From positions 1 through 64,000 of the forward strand of contig CANRSX010000016.1 of assembly GCA_947642555.1 (NCBI GenBank): 64,000 bases of DNA, read 5' to 3'. Source of the DNA: an uncultured Roseburia sp. (GTDB taxonomy: Bacteria > Bacillota > Clostridia > Lachnospirales > Lachnospiraceae). Position 1 is the first letter of the stretch. Each line of letters starts with the position of its first letter. The notes beneath the pieces are model-generated. The model saw nothing but the letters and a program-made list of their open reading frames with translations, searched no databases and was not told where the DNA came from. The position numbers were made by a program, and so were the translations under genes. Positions 46,296 to 55,790 of this stretch are shown piece after piece.

Positions 46296-47293
46296 CACGT
46301 CTCCCCTCCTTCCTTCATCCGGCAGCACCGCACCAGGTGTCCGCCGCCGCAGTCTGTCAGCACCGGCTCCTGTGCGACGCATGTCTCACACGTTGCCTCG
46401 CATCTGGGCGCAAAGCGGCAGCCCTTCGGCAGCTTTAACAGATCCGGCACCATTCCTTTGATATTATAAAGCCTCTCCCCGCCGGACTGCATCTTCGGCA
46501 GGGACTGGATCAGCCCTCTCGTGTAGGGATGTAAGGGATTGCGGAAGAGCTCGTGCACATCGGCATACTCCACCACCTGGCCCGCATACATGACATACAC
46601 GTAATCGCAGATCTCCGCCACCACCCCCAGGTTGTGGGTGATCATCAGGATCGACGTGCCCTGTTCCTTCTGGAGCTGCTTCATCAGCCAGAGAATCTGG
46701 GCCTCGATGGTCACATCGAGCGCTGTGGTGGGTTCGTCCGCGATCAGAAGATCGGGGCGGCAGGCCATGGCCATGGCGATCATCACGCGCTGGCGCAGTC
46801 CCCCGGAGAGCTGGTGCGGATAACTGCGGAACCGCCTCTCCGGGTCCGGGATTCCGACCTGTCGGAACAGGGTCAGCACCTTCTCCTTCGCCTCCTCCTT
46901 TCCGATCTCTTTTTTATTGTGGATCAGGATCGCCTCCCGCACCTGCTTTCCCACGGTCTCCACCGGGTTTAAGGAGGTCATAGGCTCCTGAAAAATGATC
47001 GAAATGCGGTTGCCGCAGAGCTGCCTGCGCTCCTTTGCCGAAAGCGTTAAGAGGTCCTCCCCATGGAAGAGGATCTCGCCCTCCGTCACCTTCCCGGGGC
47101 GCGATACCAGCCCCATGACCGACATGGCCGTCATGCTATTGCCGCACCCGGATTCCCCCACCAGCCCCACGGTTTTCCCCGCGGGGATCTCGATGTCGAC
47201 ACCGTCCACGGCCCTGACAATGCCCGCCTTTGTGTCAAACTGCGTGTGCAGGTTTCTGATCGAAAGCAGAGACTCTGTCTGTTGTTCTGTCAT
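46295..47293 (-). CDS. Peptide/nickel-type ABC transporter ATP-binding protein (OppD/DppD-like)
   Basis: [41 protein letters not shown]. Confidence 0.95.
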   Translation of the reverse strand: MTEQQTESLLSIRNLHTQFDTKAGIVRAVDGVDIEIPAGKTVGLVGESGCGNSMTAMSVMGLVSRPGKVTEGEILFHGEDLLTLSAKERRQLCGNRISIIFQEPMTSLNPVETVGKQVREAILIHNKKEIGKEEAKEKVLTLFRQVGIPDPERRFRSYPHQLSGGLRQRVMIAMAMACRPDLLIADEPTTALDVTIEAQILWLMKQLQKEQGTSILMITHNLGVVAEICDYVYVMYAGQVVEYADVHELFRNPLHPYTRGLIQSLPKMQSGGERLYNIKGMVPDLLKLPKGCRFAPRCEATCETCVAQEPVLTDCGGGHLVRCCRMKEGGET

Positions 47294-47308
47294 CGGCGTC
47301 CTCCTTTC

Positions 47309-47620
47309 TCAGATCCGGCACAGCAGATCTTTTACTACGTTTGCATTCACAGGCTCTAACAGCATTTCCTCCTGCGCCCGCTCCTTACAGGCCAGCCGCA
47401 CTTCCCCGTTGAGCTTTAAGAGGCATTTGCCGCAGGCTGCCTGCCTGCATGCCGCATGATCAAAATACGCCAGCGTCGGATCCAGCCTGCGGTAGATATA
47501 GTCCAGCACGTTCATCACGGAAACCTCCTCCCCCTCCGGAAAGGGCACGTGGTACTCCTGCGTCCACTGCCGCTCCTCCGTCGGGCTGTAGCGCCGGATC
47601 GTTACATGATAATCTTTCAT
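47309..47620 (-). CDS. Short 2Fe-2S protein (SdhB/FrdB N-terminal-domain-like)
   Basis: 103 aa; VLDYIYRRLDPTLAYFDHAACRQAACGKCLLKLNGEVRLAC; lacks the C-terminal 3Fe/4Fe-4S domain. Confidence 0.82.
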   Translation of the reverse strand: MKDYHVTIRRYSPTEERQWTQEYHVPFPEGEEVSVMNVLDYIYRRLDPTLAYFDHAACRQAACGKCLLKLNGEVRLACKERAQEEMLLEPVNANVVKDLLCRI

Positions 47621-47632
47621 CCTAATCTCCTT

Positions 47633-49396
47633 CTATTCCAGGGTCTCCACCACTTTTTCAATATAATCCGGATAGCTCTGACAGCAGTCCTCCGGCCTCA
47701 TCTTCGTCAGCACCGCCGGGACCAGCTGCTCCCTTAAATCCATGCCGGAGAGCACTATATTGTACAGACAGTTGTGGTTGTCCGTCACAAAATAATCGCT
47801 GCGGATATGAACGCCGCGGCTCTCCTTCCGAAGCAGCGCGGAGGTCGCCACCGCCCTCGCGCAGGGAAGCATATTCCGAAGCTCTAAGTATTCTCTCCAC
47901 TGACGGTTGTACGCCCGCCCTTTATCCTGCATGGCGGCAGACGCGAGCGCCGCCTCAAGCTCCTCTAATCCCGCGATCGCATCGTTCAGCTTCTTTTCAC
48001 ACCGGATCACCGGCAGGCTTCCCGCGGTCAGTTCATGCATCCGTTCCTTTAACGCTCCGGGCGCTTCGCCCTCCGACCTGCCAAACGGGCGCACAAGCTC
48101 TTCCTCGATCCCGGAGAGCTCCGAATCGCCGGCTGTCAGCAGATCACAGTCCGCCGCAAATGCCGCCGCGGATGCCCCGGCCTTCGCGCCTTCCACCAGC
48201 ATCTCCGTCGTCGCCGCCGATACGCGGTTCGCGCCGAACATTCCGCCGCTGCACTCCCCTGCCGCAAACAGGCCCGGCACACAGGTGCTCATGTCCGTCG
48301 CGACGCGGATTCCTCCCTCAAAATAGTGGGCGGAGGGCTGTACGGTGATGGAGCGCCCGGCCTCAAAGATCTTCATGATGTCCGCATAGATCCCCTTCTT
48401 CAGCGGGGGCAGATCCAGATACAGCTCCTCCATGATCTCCGTCGGCTCCTTCGGAAGGGAGAAATACACGCCGCCGGCCGCGGCTCCCCTGCCTGCCAGG
48501 ATCTCCGACTGGATCGCGTAGGATAACAGCATCTTATTCCACTCGGTATCCAACGCCAGCCGCTCCACCTTCGGGGAGAGATAACGCTGGGTAAAGGTCT
48601 TGCCGTACTTATTCAGCAGCACCCCGTACCCGGTGGATATAAAAATGTAGGGAAGGATATTCCCCTTATACATGAGCGGATACCGCGTCACCGTGGGGCA
48701 GAAGGAGATCATCTCCATGTCGATCAGCTCCGCTCCCGCCCGAAGCGCCGCCGCCTGTCCCTCCCCGCAGAGATCCGTGGATCCGCTGTTTTCCGGGAAA
48801 ATATTGTGGGCGCCGCCCGTAGCGAGAACGACTGCCTTTGACGGAACCGCCAGGATGCCGCCCTCCGCCAGATCCACGCAGACCACGCCGCAGACCTGGC
48901 CGTCTTTCACGATCAGATCCGTAAACATGGTATCCTGCAGAAATGTCACGCCAAGCTCCCGCGCCTTTTTATAGAGCACATCCAGGATATCGGAACCGAA
49001 TACCGATACCTCCCGTTCTCCCTCCATGCCCCGGATCGTTAAGCCCCACTCCGTCATCTCCGTAAGGCGGCTGCCCGCCGTCTCCACAAAAAGTGTGAGC
49101 ATCTCCTGATTGTTTAAGTAAAACCCCTCTTTTACGATATCCGCAAACCACTTCTCCGGCGTATCGTCCGCTAATCTGCTGCTGATTCCAAGCCGGTCAA
49201 GCGTCGCCCCGTCACAGGCGATATCCGCACTGATATTCGCTCCCGCCAGAAGGGTCGCACCGCTGCGGTTTGCCTTTCCCCGGCAGATCACAAGCGTCCT
49301 CGCCCCGTTTTCGGCGGCGCCGATTGCGGCCCGCAGGCCCCCTCCGCCGCTTCCCACCACGATTACGTCATACGCCTTTTCCATTTTCATCGCCAT
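47633..49396 (-). CDS. FAD-dependent fumarate reductase/succinate dehydrogenase-like flavoprotein
   Basis: VVGSGGGGLRAAIGAAENGARTLVI dinucleotide-binding motif, VVLATGGAHNIFPENSG, CVPGLFAAGECSGGMFGANR. Confidence 0.9.
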   Translation of the reverse strand: MAMKMEKAYDVIVVGSGGGGLRAAIGAAENGARTLVICRGKANRSGATLLAGANISADIACDGATLDRLGISSRLADDTPEKWFADIVKEGFYLNNQEMLTLFVETAGSRLTEMTEWGLTIRGMEGEREVSVFGSDILDVLYKKARELGVTFLQDTMFTDLIVKDGQVCGVVCVDLAEGGILAVPSKAVVLATGGAHNIFPENSGSTDLCGEGQAAALRAGAELIDMEMISFCPTVTRYPLMYKGNILPYIFISTGYGVLLNKYGKTFTQRYLSPKVERLALDTEWNKMLLSYAIQSEILAGRGAAAGGVYFSLPKEPTEIMEELYLDLPPLKKGIYADIMKIFEAGRSITVQPSAHYFEGGIRVATDMSTCVPGLFAAGECSGGMFGANRVSAATTEMLVEGAKAGASAAAFAADCDLLTAGDSELSGIEEELVRPFGRSEGEAPGALKERMHELTAGSLPVIRCEKKLNDAIAGLEELEAALASAAMQDKGRAYNRQWREYLELRNMLPCARAVATSALLRKESRGVHIRSDYFVTDNHNCLYNIVLSGMDLREQLVPAVLTKMRPEDCCQSYPDYIEKVVETLE

Positions 49397-50108
49397 CTGC
49401 CCACTCCTTCTTACTTACAATTGTATCAAACGCCTGCCGGCTGCGCGCCGCAAGCTCCTTCGCCGCCTCTTCTCCGTACTCCGCCGCAAACCCGGCCAGC
49501 ACCTCTTCCGTCACGTGCGCTCCCTCCGCGCCAAAGACGCCCTCTGACACCGCGGAATACACATGAAACACATGGGCGCAGTGATAAAACAGCGGCATCA
49601 CCGGATCCGCGCCCGCCTCCGCGCTCCTCTGCTCCGCCAGCTCTAACACATCGCTTCTCATGCCCTCGTCGCGGAAATAAAACCGGCAGCAGTCTCCGTA
49701 ATGCTGGGTCGACGTCGTCTCCAGCACCAGCTCCGGTTGAAAGCCCCTTACAATCGCGCGGTCGATCTCCTTACAGTAGACTGCCCCGCACTCCTTCATC
49801 CCTCTTCTGGCAAACTGCTGTGCCCAGGGGCAGCGGGTCACCTGCTCGTTGACCACGCCGGGCTCCCCCCACATTTTTACATCGAAAAATTCCTCCGTGC
49901 TGCCATATTCGCCGTACGCAAAATAGGACACAAAGTCTAAGGGCTGCCCGTCCGCTATGGCGCGCATGGCCATGCGTTTACCGCGCTGCTCCCCGTAGGT
50001 CTGCGCCGCCTGGATAAACGCCGCTTTGCCGCGCTCCCCCCACTTTGCGGTGAGCAGCCGGTAATATTCGCTGACAATCCAGGCGTGATGATATTCATTC
50101 CACTCCAT
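49368..50108 (-). CDS. L-2-amino-thiazoline-4-carboxylic acid (ATC) hydrolase-like protein
   Basis: MEWNEYHHAWIVSEYYRLLTAKWGERGKAAFIQAAQTYGEQRGKRMAMRAIADG; CAVYCKEIDRAIVRGF-type region; STQHYGDCCRFYFRD. Confidence 0.75.
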   Translation of the reverse strand: MEWNEYHHAWIVSEYYRLLTAKWGERGKAAFIQAAQTYGEQRGKRMAMRAIADGQPLDFVSYFAYGEYGSTEEFFDVKMWGEPGVVNEQVTRCPWAQQFARRGMKECGAVYCKEIDRAIVRGFQPELVLETTSTQHYGDCCRFYFRDEGMRSDVLELAEQRSAEAGADPVMPLFYHCAHVFHVYSAVSEGVFGAEGAHVTEEVLAGFAAEYGEEAAKELAARSRQAFDTIVSKKEWADGDENGKGV

Positions 50109-50152
50109 GATAATCCCCCTCATCCCGGTGCACGCTCACACCGGCGTTCCTG

Positions 50153-51079
50153 TTATTTCTTCTGTCTCGGATCCATCGCGTCCCGCACGCCGTCCCCCAA
50201 AAGGTTAAAGGACAGCGAGGTGATGACAATGGCAAGTCCTGGCGCCAGTACCATCCAGGGCGCGTCCCGCATGTATTCCCTCGCGTCGGAGAGCATGGCC
50301 CCCCACTCCGGCGTCGGCGGCTGCACGCCCATGCCGATAAAGCTTAAGCTCGCCGCGATCATGATCATGGTGGAAAGGCTGATGGTAGCCTCCACGATAA
50401 TCGGCCCCATACAGTTCGGTATGATGTGCCGCATGATAATGTGCAGATCCGTCGCGCCGTTCGCCCTGGCCGCCTCGATATAGTCCATGGAATTGACGCT
50501 TAAGACCGTCGCTCGTACTACTCTTGTAAAATACGGTGTCATCGTGATACTGACCGCCAGGATCAGATTTCCCATGCCGTTACCGATGGCCGCCACGATG
50601 GACAGTGAAAACAAAAGCGGCGGCAGGCACATAAACACATCCACAATCCGCATCACAATCGTGTCCACCGTTCCCCCGCGATATCCGCAGAGCACCCCCA
50701 GCAGAATCCCTGCAAGGCATGAGATAAAGATCGTGGAAAATGCGATAAACAGGGATGATCTCGCCCCGAACACCACCCGGGTAAAAATATCCCTCCCGTA
50801 TCCGTCCGTGCCGAAGAGATGGCCGGCCCCGGGGCCCTGGGACCGCACCGAGATATCCTGCAGCGTCACCAGCTCCGCGTCCGCGATCACATTTGCGAAC
50901 ACCGCCATCAGAATAATGATCACCATAACGACAAGTCCAAGCAAAGCCGTCTTATTTTCACAGAACCGGTGCCAGAACTCAAACTTTTCTTTTTCGATAA
51001 ATTCCTCTTCCTCCGTCGGCACCCTGCCGGTAACCTCCCCCGCGGGGACCGCCGGTTCTTTTTCCTTCCATCTCATCAT
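50153..51079 (-). CDS. Peptide/nickel-type ABC transporter permease (DppC-like)
   Basis: HLFGTDGYGRDIFTRVVFGARSSL; YIEAARANGATDLHIIMRHIIPN. Confidence 0.95.
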   Translation of the reverse strand: MMRWKEKEPAVPAGEVTGRVPTEEEEFIEKEKFEFWHRFCENKTALLGLVVMVIIILMAVFANVIADAELVTLQDISVRSQGPGAGHLFGTDGYGRDIFTRVVFGARSSLFIAFSTIFISCLAGILLGVLCGYRGGTVDTIVMRIVDVFMCLPPLLFSLSIVAAIGNGMGNLILAVSITMTPYFTRVVRATVLSVNSMDYIEAARANGATDLHIIMRHIIPNCMGPIIVEATISLSTMIMIAASLSFIGMGVQPPTPEWGAMLSDAREYMRDAPWMVLAPGLAIVITSLSFNLLGDGVRDAMDPRQKK

Positions 51080-52071
51080 GATGCCTTCACCTCCGAATCC
51101 GGTTTCCCCCTGTCCCGTTTTCCGGAGGGGCGTTTTCCTGTCCCGATATAGCTGGTGCGCACGCGCGGATCGATCACCGTGTACGCCACATCCACGATCA
51201 GAAGGATCACGCAGAAAAGAAACGCGATAAACAGCGTGCCTGCCATCACCTGCGGCACATCCTTCGTCCGGATGGAAGTCACGATCAGATTCCCCAGGCC
51301 TGGCAGGGAAAATACCGTCTCGATCACGACGGCGCCCCCTAGAAGGCTGCCGAAATTCGAACCGATGACCGTGATCACCGGCATCAGCGCATTCTTTAAC
51401 GCATGCCCGAAGATCACACCGCCCTCCATCCGTCCCTTGGCCCGTGCCGTCCGGATATAATCCTGATGGATGGTGTCAAGCATGGCGGAGCGGGTCATGC
51501 GGATGACCTCCGCCAGGGACGGCAGCGAAAGCGCGATCACCGGCATCACATAGGATTTCCAGCCGCTCTCCACCCCGTAGGAGGGGAGGATGCCAAGCTT
51601 TAGTGAGAAAAACAGCATCATCATCAGGCCCAGCCAGAAGCTGGGAATCGAAGCCGCCATCATGGAAAACACCGTCAGAATCCGGTCCAGTATGGAATAC
51701 TGCTTTACGGCGGAAATCACGCCGAGAAAAATGCCGAGCACGCTCACCGTGACGATGCTTAAGCCTGCCAGCTTTAAGGTGACCGGAAACCGGGCAAAAA
51801 TCTCAAGAAACACAGACTGACGACTCCGGTAGGAGACGCCGAAATCCCCGTGCAGCACGCCCCACATATAGTTGCCGTACTGTACCAGAAACGGCTTGTC
51901 GAGCCCTAACTCCGCGCGCATCTTATCCAGCGCATCCTGCGGCGCACTCGCGCCGAGCATGATACGCGCCGGGTCTGCAGGGGTAAAATATAAAATCGAA
52001 AACACAATAAAGGAAACCGCGATCATGATCGGTATGAGGATCAGGATCCGTTTCAACACATACTTTGCCAA
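51076..52071 (-). CDS. Peptide/nickel-type ABC transporter permease (DppB-like)
   Basis: MAKYVLKRILILIPIMIAVSFIVFSILYFTPADPA; YIRTARAKGRMEGGVIFGHALKNALMPVITV. Confidence 0.95.
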   Translation of the reverse strand: MAKYVLKRILILIPIMIAVSFIVFSILYFTPADPARIMLGASAPQDALDKMRAELGLDKPFLVQYGNYMWGVLHGDFGVSYRSRQSVFLEIFARFPVTLKLAGLSIVTVSVLGIFLGVISAVKQYSILDRILTVFSMMAASIPSFWLGLMMMLFFSLKLGILPSYGVESGWKSYVMPVIALSLPSLAEVIRMTRSAMLDTIHQDYIRTARAKGRMEGGVIFGHALKNALMPVITVIGSNFGSLLGGAVVIETVFSLPGLGNLIVTSIRTKDVPQVMAGTLFIAFLFCVILLIVDVAYTVIDPRVRTSYIGTGKRPSGKRDRGKPDSEVKAS

Positions 52072-52151
52072 TGCTAACCACCTCTTCCGACTACGGTAAA
52101 AAGAAGGAGGGAGAAGTGATCCCGCTTCCCTCTCCTTCTGTCATCCTTACA

Positions 52152-53765
52152 TTAGTTCCATGAAAAATCCTTATACATATATTTCTGGGTCGGAACTGCT
52201 TTTACGCCCTTTAAGTTCGCATTGTAAACCACAGTCGACGCCTGGAAATACAGCGGTACAAAATATGCCTCGTCCGCAAGGATCTGATTTACCTTAATGT
52301 AGATCTCGTCGCGCTTTGCGGAATCCAGCTCTGTCCTGGCCTCATCCAGCAGCGCGTCGATCTCCGGGTTATTGATTCTGGATACGTTAAACGTACCGGT
52401 CGAGTGGAACATATCGTAGTAAGCGCTGTCCGTATTTGCGATCTCCATCGGGTAGCCGCCGCGGCTGACGTCATAGCCGCCGTCCTCGAAGGTCGCCCAC
52501 CAGGTACCGCTCTCCACCGGCTCAAGCTCTAAGGTAACGCCGACTGCCGAGAGCTGTGCCTGTAAGGTCTCGCCGAGCTTCGTGTTGTCCGTGGACTCAC
52601 CATAATAGAAGGTCAGCACCAGATCCTCCGCTCCGGCTGCCGCCAGCAGCTCCTTCGCCTTCTCCGGGTCATAGGGATATGTGGTGACGTCCGTGGTATA
52701 ACCTTCCTGCCCCTCTACCAGCGCCATGTCGCCAACATAACCGGTTCCCTCGGTAATCATGACGTTTAACGCCTCGCGGTCGATCGCGTAGGAGAGCGCC
52801 TGACGCACCTCCTTCGGGATGCGGTTGCTGTTGAAATTCGTGTAGTAGAAGCTGTTGCCCACCGTGCTGTCGGTCGCCAGGTTCTCATTGCTCTGCGCCT
52901 GCTGGTACGTCACTGCGGAGAGAGCCGTTCCGAAGGCCAGATCCGCCTCGCCGGTCTCTAATGCCACCAGCGCTGTATTTGTGTCTGCGATAAAGTTGAA
53001 GGTCAGGTTCTTAATGGACGGCGCGCCGTTCCAGTACTCCTCGTTCGCCTCCAGCTTCACATTCTGTCCTGCCGTCCAGCTGACAAATTTGTAAGCGCCG
53101 GTACCGATGGGGTTGCGGCCAAACTCTTCCAGGTCAACACTGTTGAAGTAATCCGCGTCGATAATCTCGCAGTACCACAGCATGTTCAGGAAATTACCGT
53201 AAGCGTATTTCAGATTGATCGTCACGGTATGATCGTCGACAATCTCACAGTCCTTAATGGCAAAGGACGCAAACTGCATCCAGGACTCCTCGGTAAAGCG
53301 GTCCACCGAAAGCTTCACATCCTCCGCGTCCATCACATCCCCGTTGTGGAACTTAATGCCCTCCTGAAGATGGAAGGTATAGCTCGTTCCGTCGTCGGAT
53401 ATATCCCAGCTGGAAGCCAGCATCGGCTGAACCTTTCCCTCCTCGTCAAGAGCCACCAGGCCGTCAAAAATATTGCTGCAGAAATTGATCTCCGCAACGG
53501 ACGGAAGCGCCTGCGGATCCAGTGTGGAAAATTCCGCGCCGAGGATCACCGTGAGATCATCCCGGTCCACAGCGCCAGCATCGGCGCTGCCCGCGTCACT
53601 TCCGGTATCGGCTCCGTCGTCACTCCCGGCGCTGCCGCCGGCCTCTGTGCCCGCCGCGCCCGATCCGCCAGCATCCTGCCCGCCGGACTGTTTGTCTCCG
53701 CCGCCGCACGCGGTCAGCGACAGCGCCATGCCAAGCGTCAAAAGCAGTGCAATTGGTTTTTTCAT
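52152..53765 (-). CDS. Peptide/nickel-type ABC transporter substrate-binding lipoprotein
   Basis: Lipobox ALSLTACGGG, SBP family 5 body DISDDGTSYTFHLQEGIKFHNGDVMDAEDVKLSVDR. Confidence 0.95.
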   Translation of the reverse strand: MKKPIALLLTLGMALSLTACGGGDKQSGGQDAGGSGAAGTEAGGSAGSDDGADTGSDAGSADAGAVDRDDLTVILGAEFSTLDPQALPSVAEINFCSNIFDGLVALDEEGKVQPMLASSWDISDDGTSYTFHLQEGIKFHNGDVMDAEDVKLSVDRFTEESWMQFASFAIKDCEIVDDHTVTINLKYAYGNFLNMLWYCEIIDADYFNSVDLEEFGRNPIGTGAYKFVSWTAGQNVKLEANEEYWNGAPSIKNLTFNFIADTNTALVALETGEADLAFGTALSAVTYQQAQSNENLATDSTVGNSFYYTNFNSNRIPKEVRQALSYAIDREALNVMITEGTGYVGDMALVEGQEGYTTDVTTYPYDPEKAKELLAAAGAEDLVLTFYYGESTDNTKLGETLQAQLSAVGVTLELEPVESGTWWATFEDGGYDVSRGGYPMEIANTDSAYYDMFHSTGTFNVSRINNPEIDALLDEARTELDSAKRDEIYIKVNQILADEAYFVPLYFQASTVVYNANLKGVKAVPTQKYMYKDFSWN

Positions 53766-53780
53766 AATCGTTTCCTCCTT

Positions 53781-55016
53781 TTACATCAGCGCGATAATCT
53801 GATCGGCCGTGCGGTTTTTCACCCGCGCCAGCAGATCCTCGCACCAGGCTTTGTCATAATAACAGCCATCTTTTATCACAGCGAGATAAGATCTCGCATT
53901 GGATACATTCTCCAGCGGATTCTTCGCCATCACCAGGATATCCGCGTCCATTCCTTCTTTTAACATCCCCACATGGTCCAGGATTCCCATGTTTCTCGCC
54001 CCGTTGACCGTTCCGCACTGCAGCGCACGGTAAGGCGTAAAGCCGAAATAATTCACCAGATGCTCCAGCTCGTTATACACGGAAAATCCGCCTACCACAC
54101 CCGGATTCGGCACGTCAGTCCCAAGCATCACGCGGTCGGAGTATTTGTTAAAGATCTTCTGCCGCTCGACTTCCTCCAAAAAATCGTACTCATCATAACG
54201 ATGTTTGTCGATCCTCCACTGCGTCACCTTTTCCCAGTCCTTCTGCCAGTATGGATTCATGTACTCGCGCCCCGGCACCTGATTTAAGTCCCCGCGGATA
54301 TGTACAAAATTCTCGATGGTCAGCGCCACCTCCACGGTCGGGCAGGTCCACATCCCGGACTCCGCCAACATGATGATCTCCTCCTCATGCTTCGTATCCG
54401 GCAGGCAGCTGATATGCTCCAGCGAGTAGTAGCCGGATTTTGCCAGCTCCTCGAAGGTCACGAAACGGTTTCCATGTCCTACCACCGGGATCCCCAGCTC
54501 GTTCGCTGTGCGCATGATCTCAAAAAACGCATCCCGCGGGATATCCGGATAGGTCTTCACATACTGATAGCCGTCCCGGAAGCACTCCAGCACCGCCCGG
54601 TGTCCCTCCTCGGGCGTCGTCACGATCTTCGAGCCCGCCCAGTAGGTCACGCCGTCGGTCAGAGGGCCGGTGGAATACACGTGAGGACCCGGGCGGATAC
54701 CCGCGTCGATCTCGCGCACCCACTGCTGCGTCTCCAGAAAACCCCACATATTCCGGCAGGTCGTCACGCCGCAGGCGATCAGCATCTCCGTGATATCGTC
54801 GGAATCCATATGGATATGACAGTCAAAGAGCCCCGGCATCAGGAACTTTCCGGTGCAGTCCCGCTCCGCCACATCCGAGATGTCAATGTGCGGCGCTATT
54901 TTGTATATTTTGCCGTTTGCCACAAACAGATCCATCTCATAGAGCACCCGGTCGTTCTCCATGGTGATCAGATTCGCATTCCGCAGAATATACATGGAAT
55001 CATCTTTTCGATACAT
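53781..55016 (-). CDS. Amidohydrolase-superfamily metal-dependent hydrolase
   Basis: FLMPGLFDCHIHMDSDD, VKTYPDIPRDAF, IPVVGHGNR, YSLEHISCLPD, VMLGTDVPNPG, GMDADILVMAKNPLENV. Confidence 0.92.
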   Translation of the reverse strand: MYRKDDSMYILRNANLITMENDRVLYEMDLFVANGKIYKIAPHIDISDVAERDCTGKFLMPGLFDCHIHMDSDDITEMLIACGVTTCRNMWGFLETQQWVREIDAGIRPGPHVYSTGPLTDGVTYWAGSKIVTTPEEGHRAVLECFRDGYQYVKTYPDIPRDAFFEIMRTANELGIPVVGHGNRFVTFEELAKSGYYSLEHISCLPDTKHEEEIIMLAESGMWTCPTVEVALTIENFVHIRGDLNQVPGREYMNPYWQKDWEKVTQWRIDKHRYDEYDFLEEVERQKIFNKYSDRVMLGTDVPNPGVVGGFSVYNELEHLVNYFGFTPYRALQCGTVNGARNMGILDHVGMLKEGMDADILVMAKNPLENVSNARSYLAVIKDGCYYDKAWCEDLLARVKNRTADQIIALM

Positions 55017-55122
55017 AACATCACTCCCCTCGTTTTACCAGACAGCCGCTTTGATCCGATGCGTGTTCGGATGCGACGGTGAATTTGCGATTCAGCAGTT
55101 TTTCGTTTTTAAATACTACAAA

Positions 55123-55134
55123 TATAGTTCTATT
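55123..55134. promoter_or_regulatory. Putative MarR operator at the amidohydrolase operon promoter
   Basis: TATAG-TT-CTATT, same half-sites as TATAG-CA-CTATA upstream of marR. Confidence 0.45.
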
Positions 55135-55226
55135 GTGTCAGACAATATGATTTCACAGGTTCGCTTTTATAAAATTTTCACTGTCAAAGCACCCGTGAAA
55201 TCATCCTTCCGGATCACAGAAACGCC

Positions 55227-55679
55227 TTACTTCAGATACTCCTTCAGGTAATTCGTGTAATGCTCGATGAATTCGAGGATCGCTCTCTGCTCGTCTTCCG
55301 TGTAGTAATGAAAATACTCGTAGGTCATCGGACTGGTGCGCTCGTGGAACTGGTAATGTCCCTCGTATGCACGCTCCCCCAGCTCCGTCAGCCTGTAGAA
55401 TACCACCTTGCGGTTGTTCTCATTGTGATAGCTGGTCAGAAGACCAGAGGTCTCCAGCCGGTGCGTCATCTTGGAAAACGTACCCTTGCGAAGTCCCACC
55501 TTCTCCGCCAGCTCGGAAGCATTCAGATCCGGATGATTATGTACTGCCTCCAGCAGATGAACCTCCCGCGCGGACATCACAATCCCGCAGCCGTAGTCCC
55601 TGCGCTTCTCATCGACGATGTCGCTGTAGTTGCACAGCTGAACCATGGCCTCGTCCATCTGCTTGATAAAATTATCCAT
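55227..55679 (-). CDS. MarR-family transcriptional regulator
   Basis: wHTH LNASELAEKVGLRKGTFSKMTHRLETSGLLTSYHNENNRKVVFYRLTELGE. Confidence 0.93.
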   Translation of the reverse strand: MDNFIKQMDEAMVQLCNYSDIVDEKRRDYGCGIVMSAREVHLLEAVHNHPDLNASELAEKVGLRKGTFSKMTHRLETSGLLTSYHNENNRKVVFYRLTELGERAYEGHYQFHERTSPMTYEYFHYYTEDEQRAILEFIEHYTNYLKEYLK

Positions 55680-55704
55680 GCCATCACCCTGCTGCTTTCT
55701 AGTT

Positions 55705-55716
55705 TATAGCACTATA
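55705..55716. promoter_or_regulatory. Putative MarR autoregulatory operator
   Basis: Perfect palindrome TATAG-CA-CTATA overlapping a minus-strand TTGACT-17-TATAGT promoter 26-37 bp upstream of marR. Confidence 0.5.
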
Positions 55717-55751
55717 CCACTTTAACATGTCAAAGTCAATAGTTTCCAAAG

Positions 55752-55790
55752 AAAAAGTTTCCGAAGAAACTATTTCTTCGGAAACTTTTT
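55752..55790. terminator. Bidirectional terminator at the 3' end of the ATPase-Toprim cassette
   Basis: Perfect 18-bp stem AAAAAGTTTCCGAAGAAA / TTTCTTCGGAAACTTTTT with a 3-nt loop. Confidence 0.85.

Noticed and set aside
54300-55082. 260-aa plus-strand ORF antisense to the amidohydrolase
   Set aside because: Shadow of a well-supported amidohydrolase; no RBS or domain pattern
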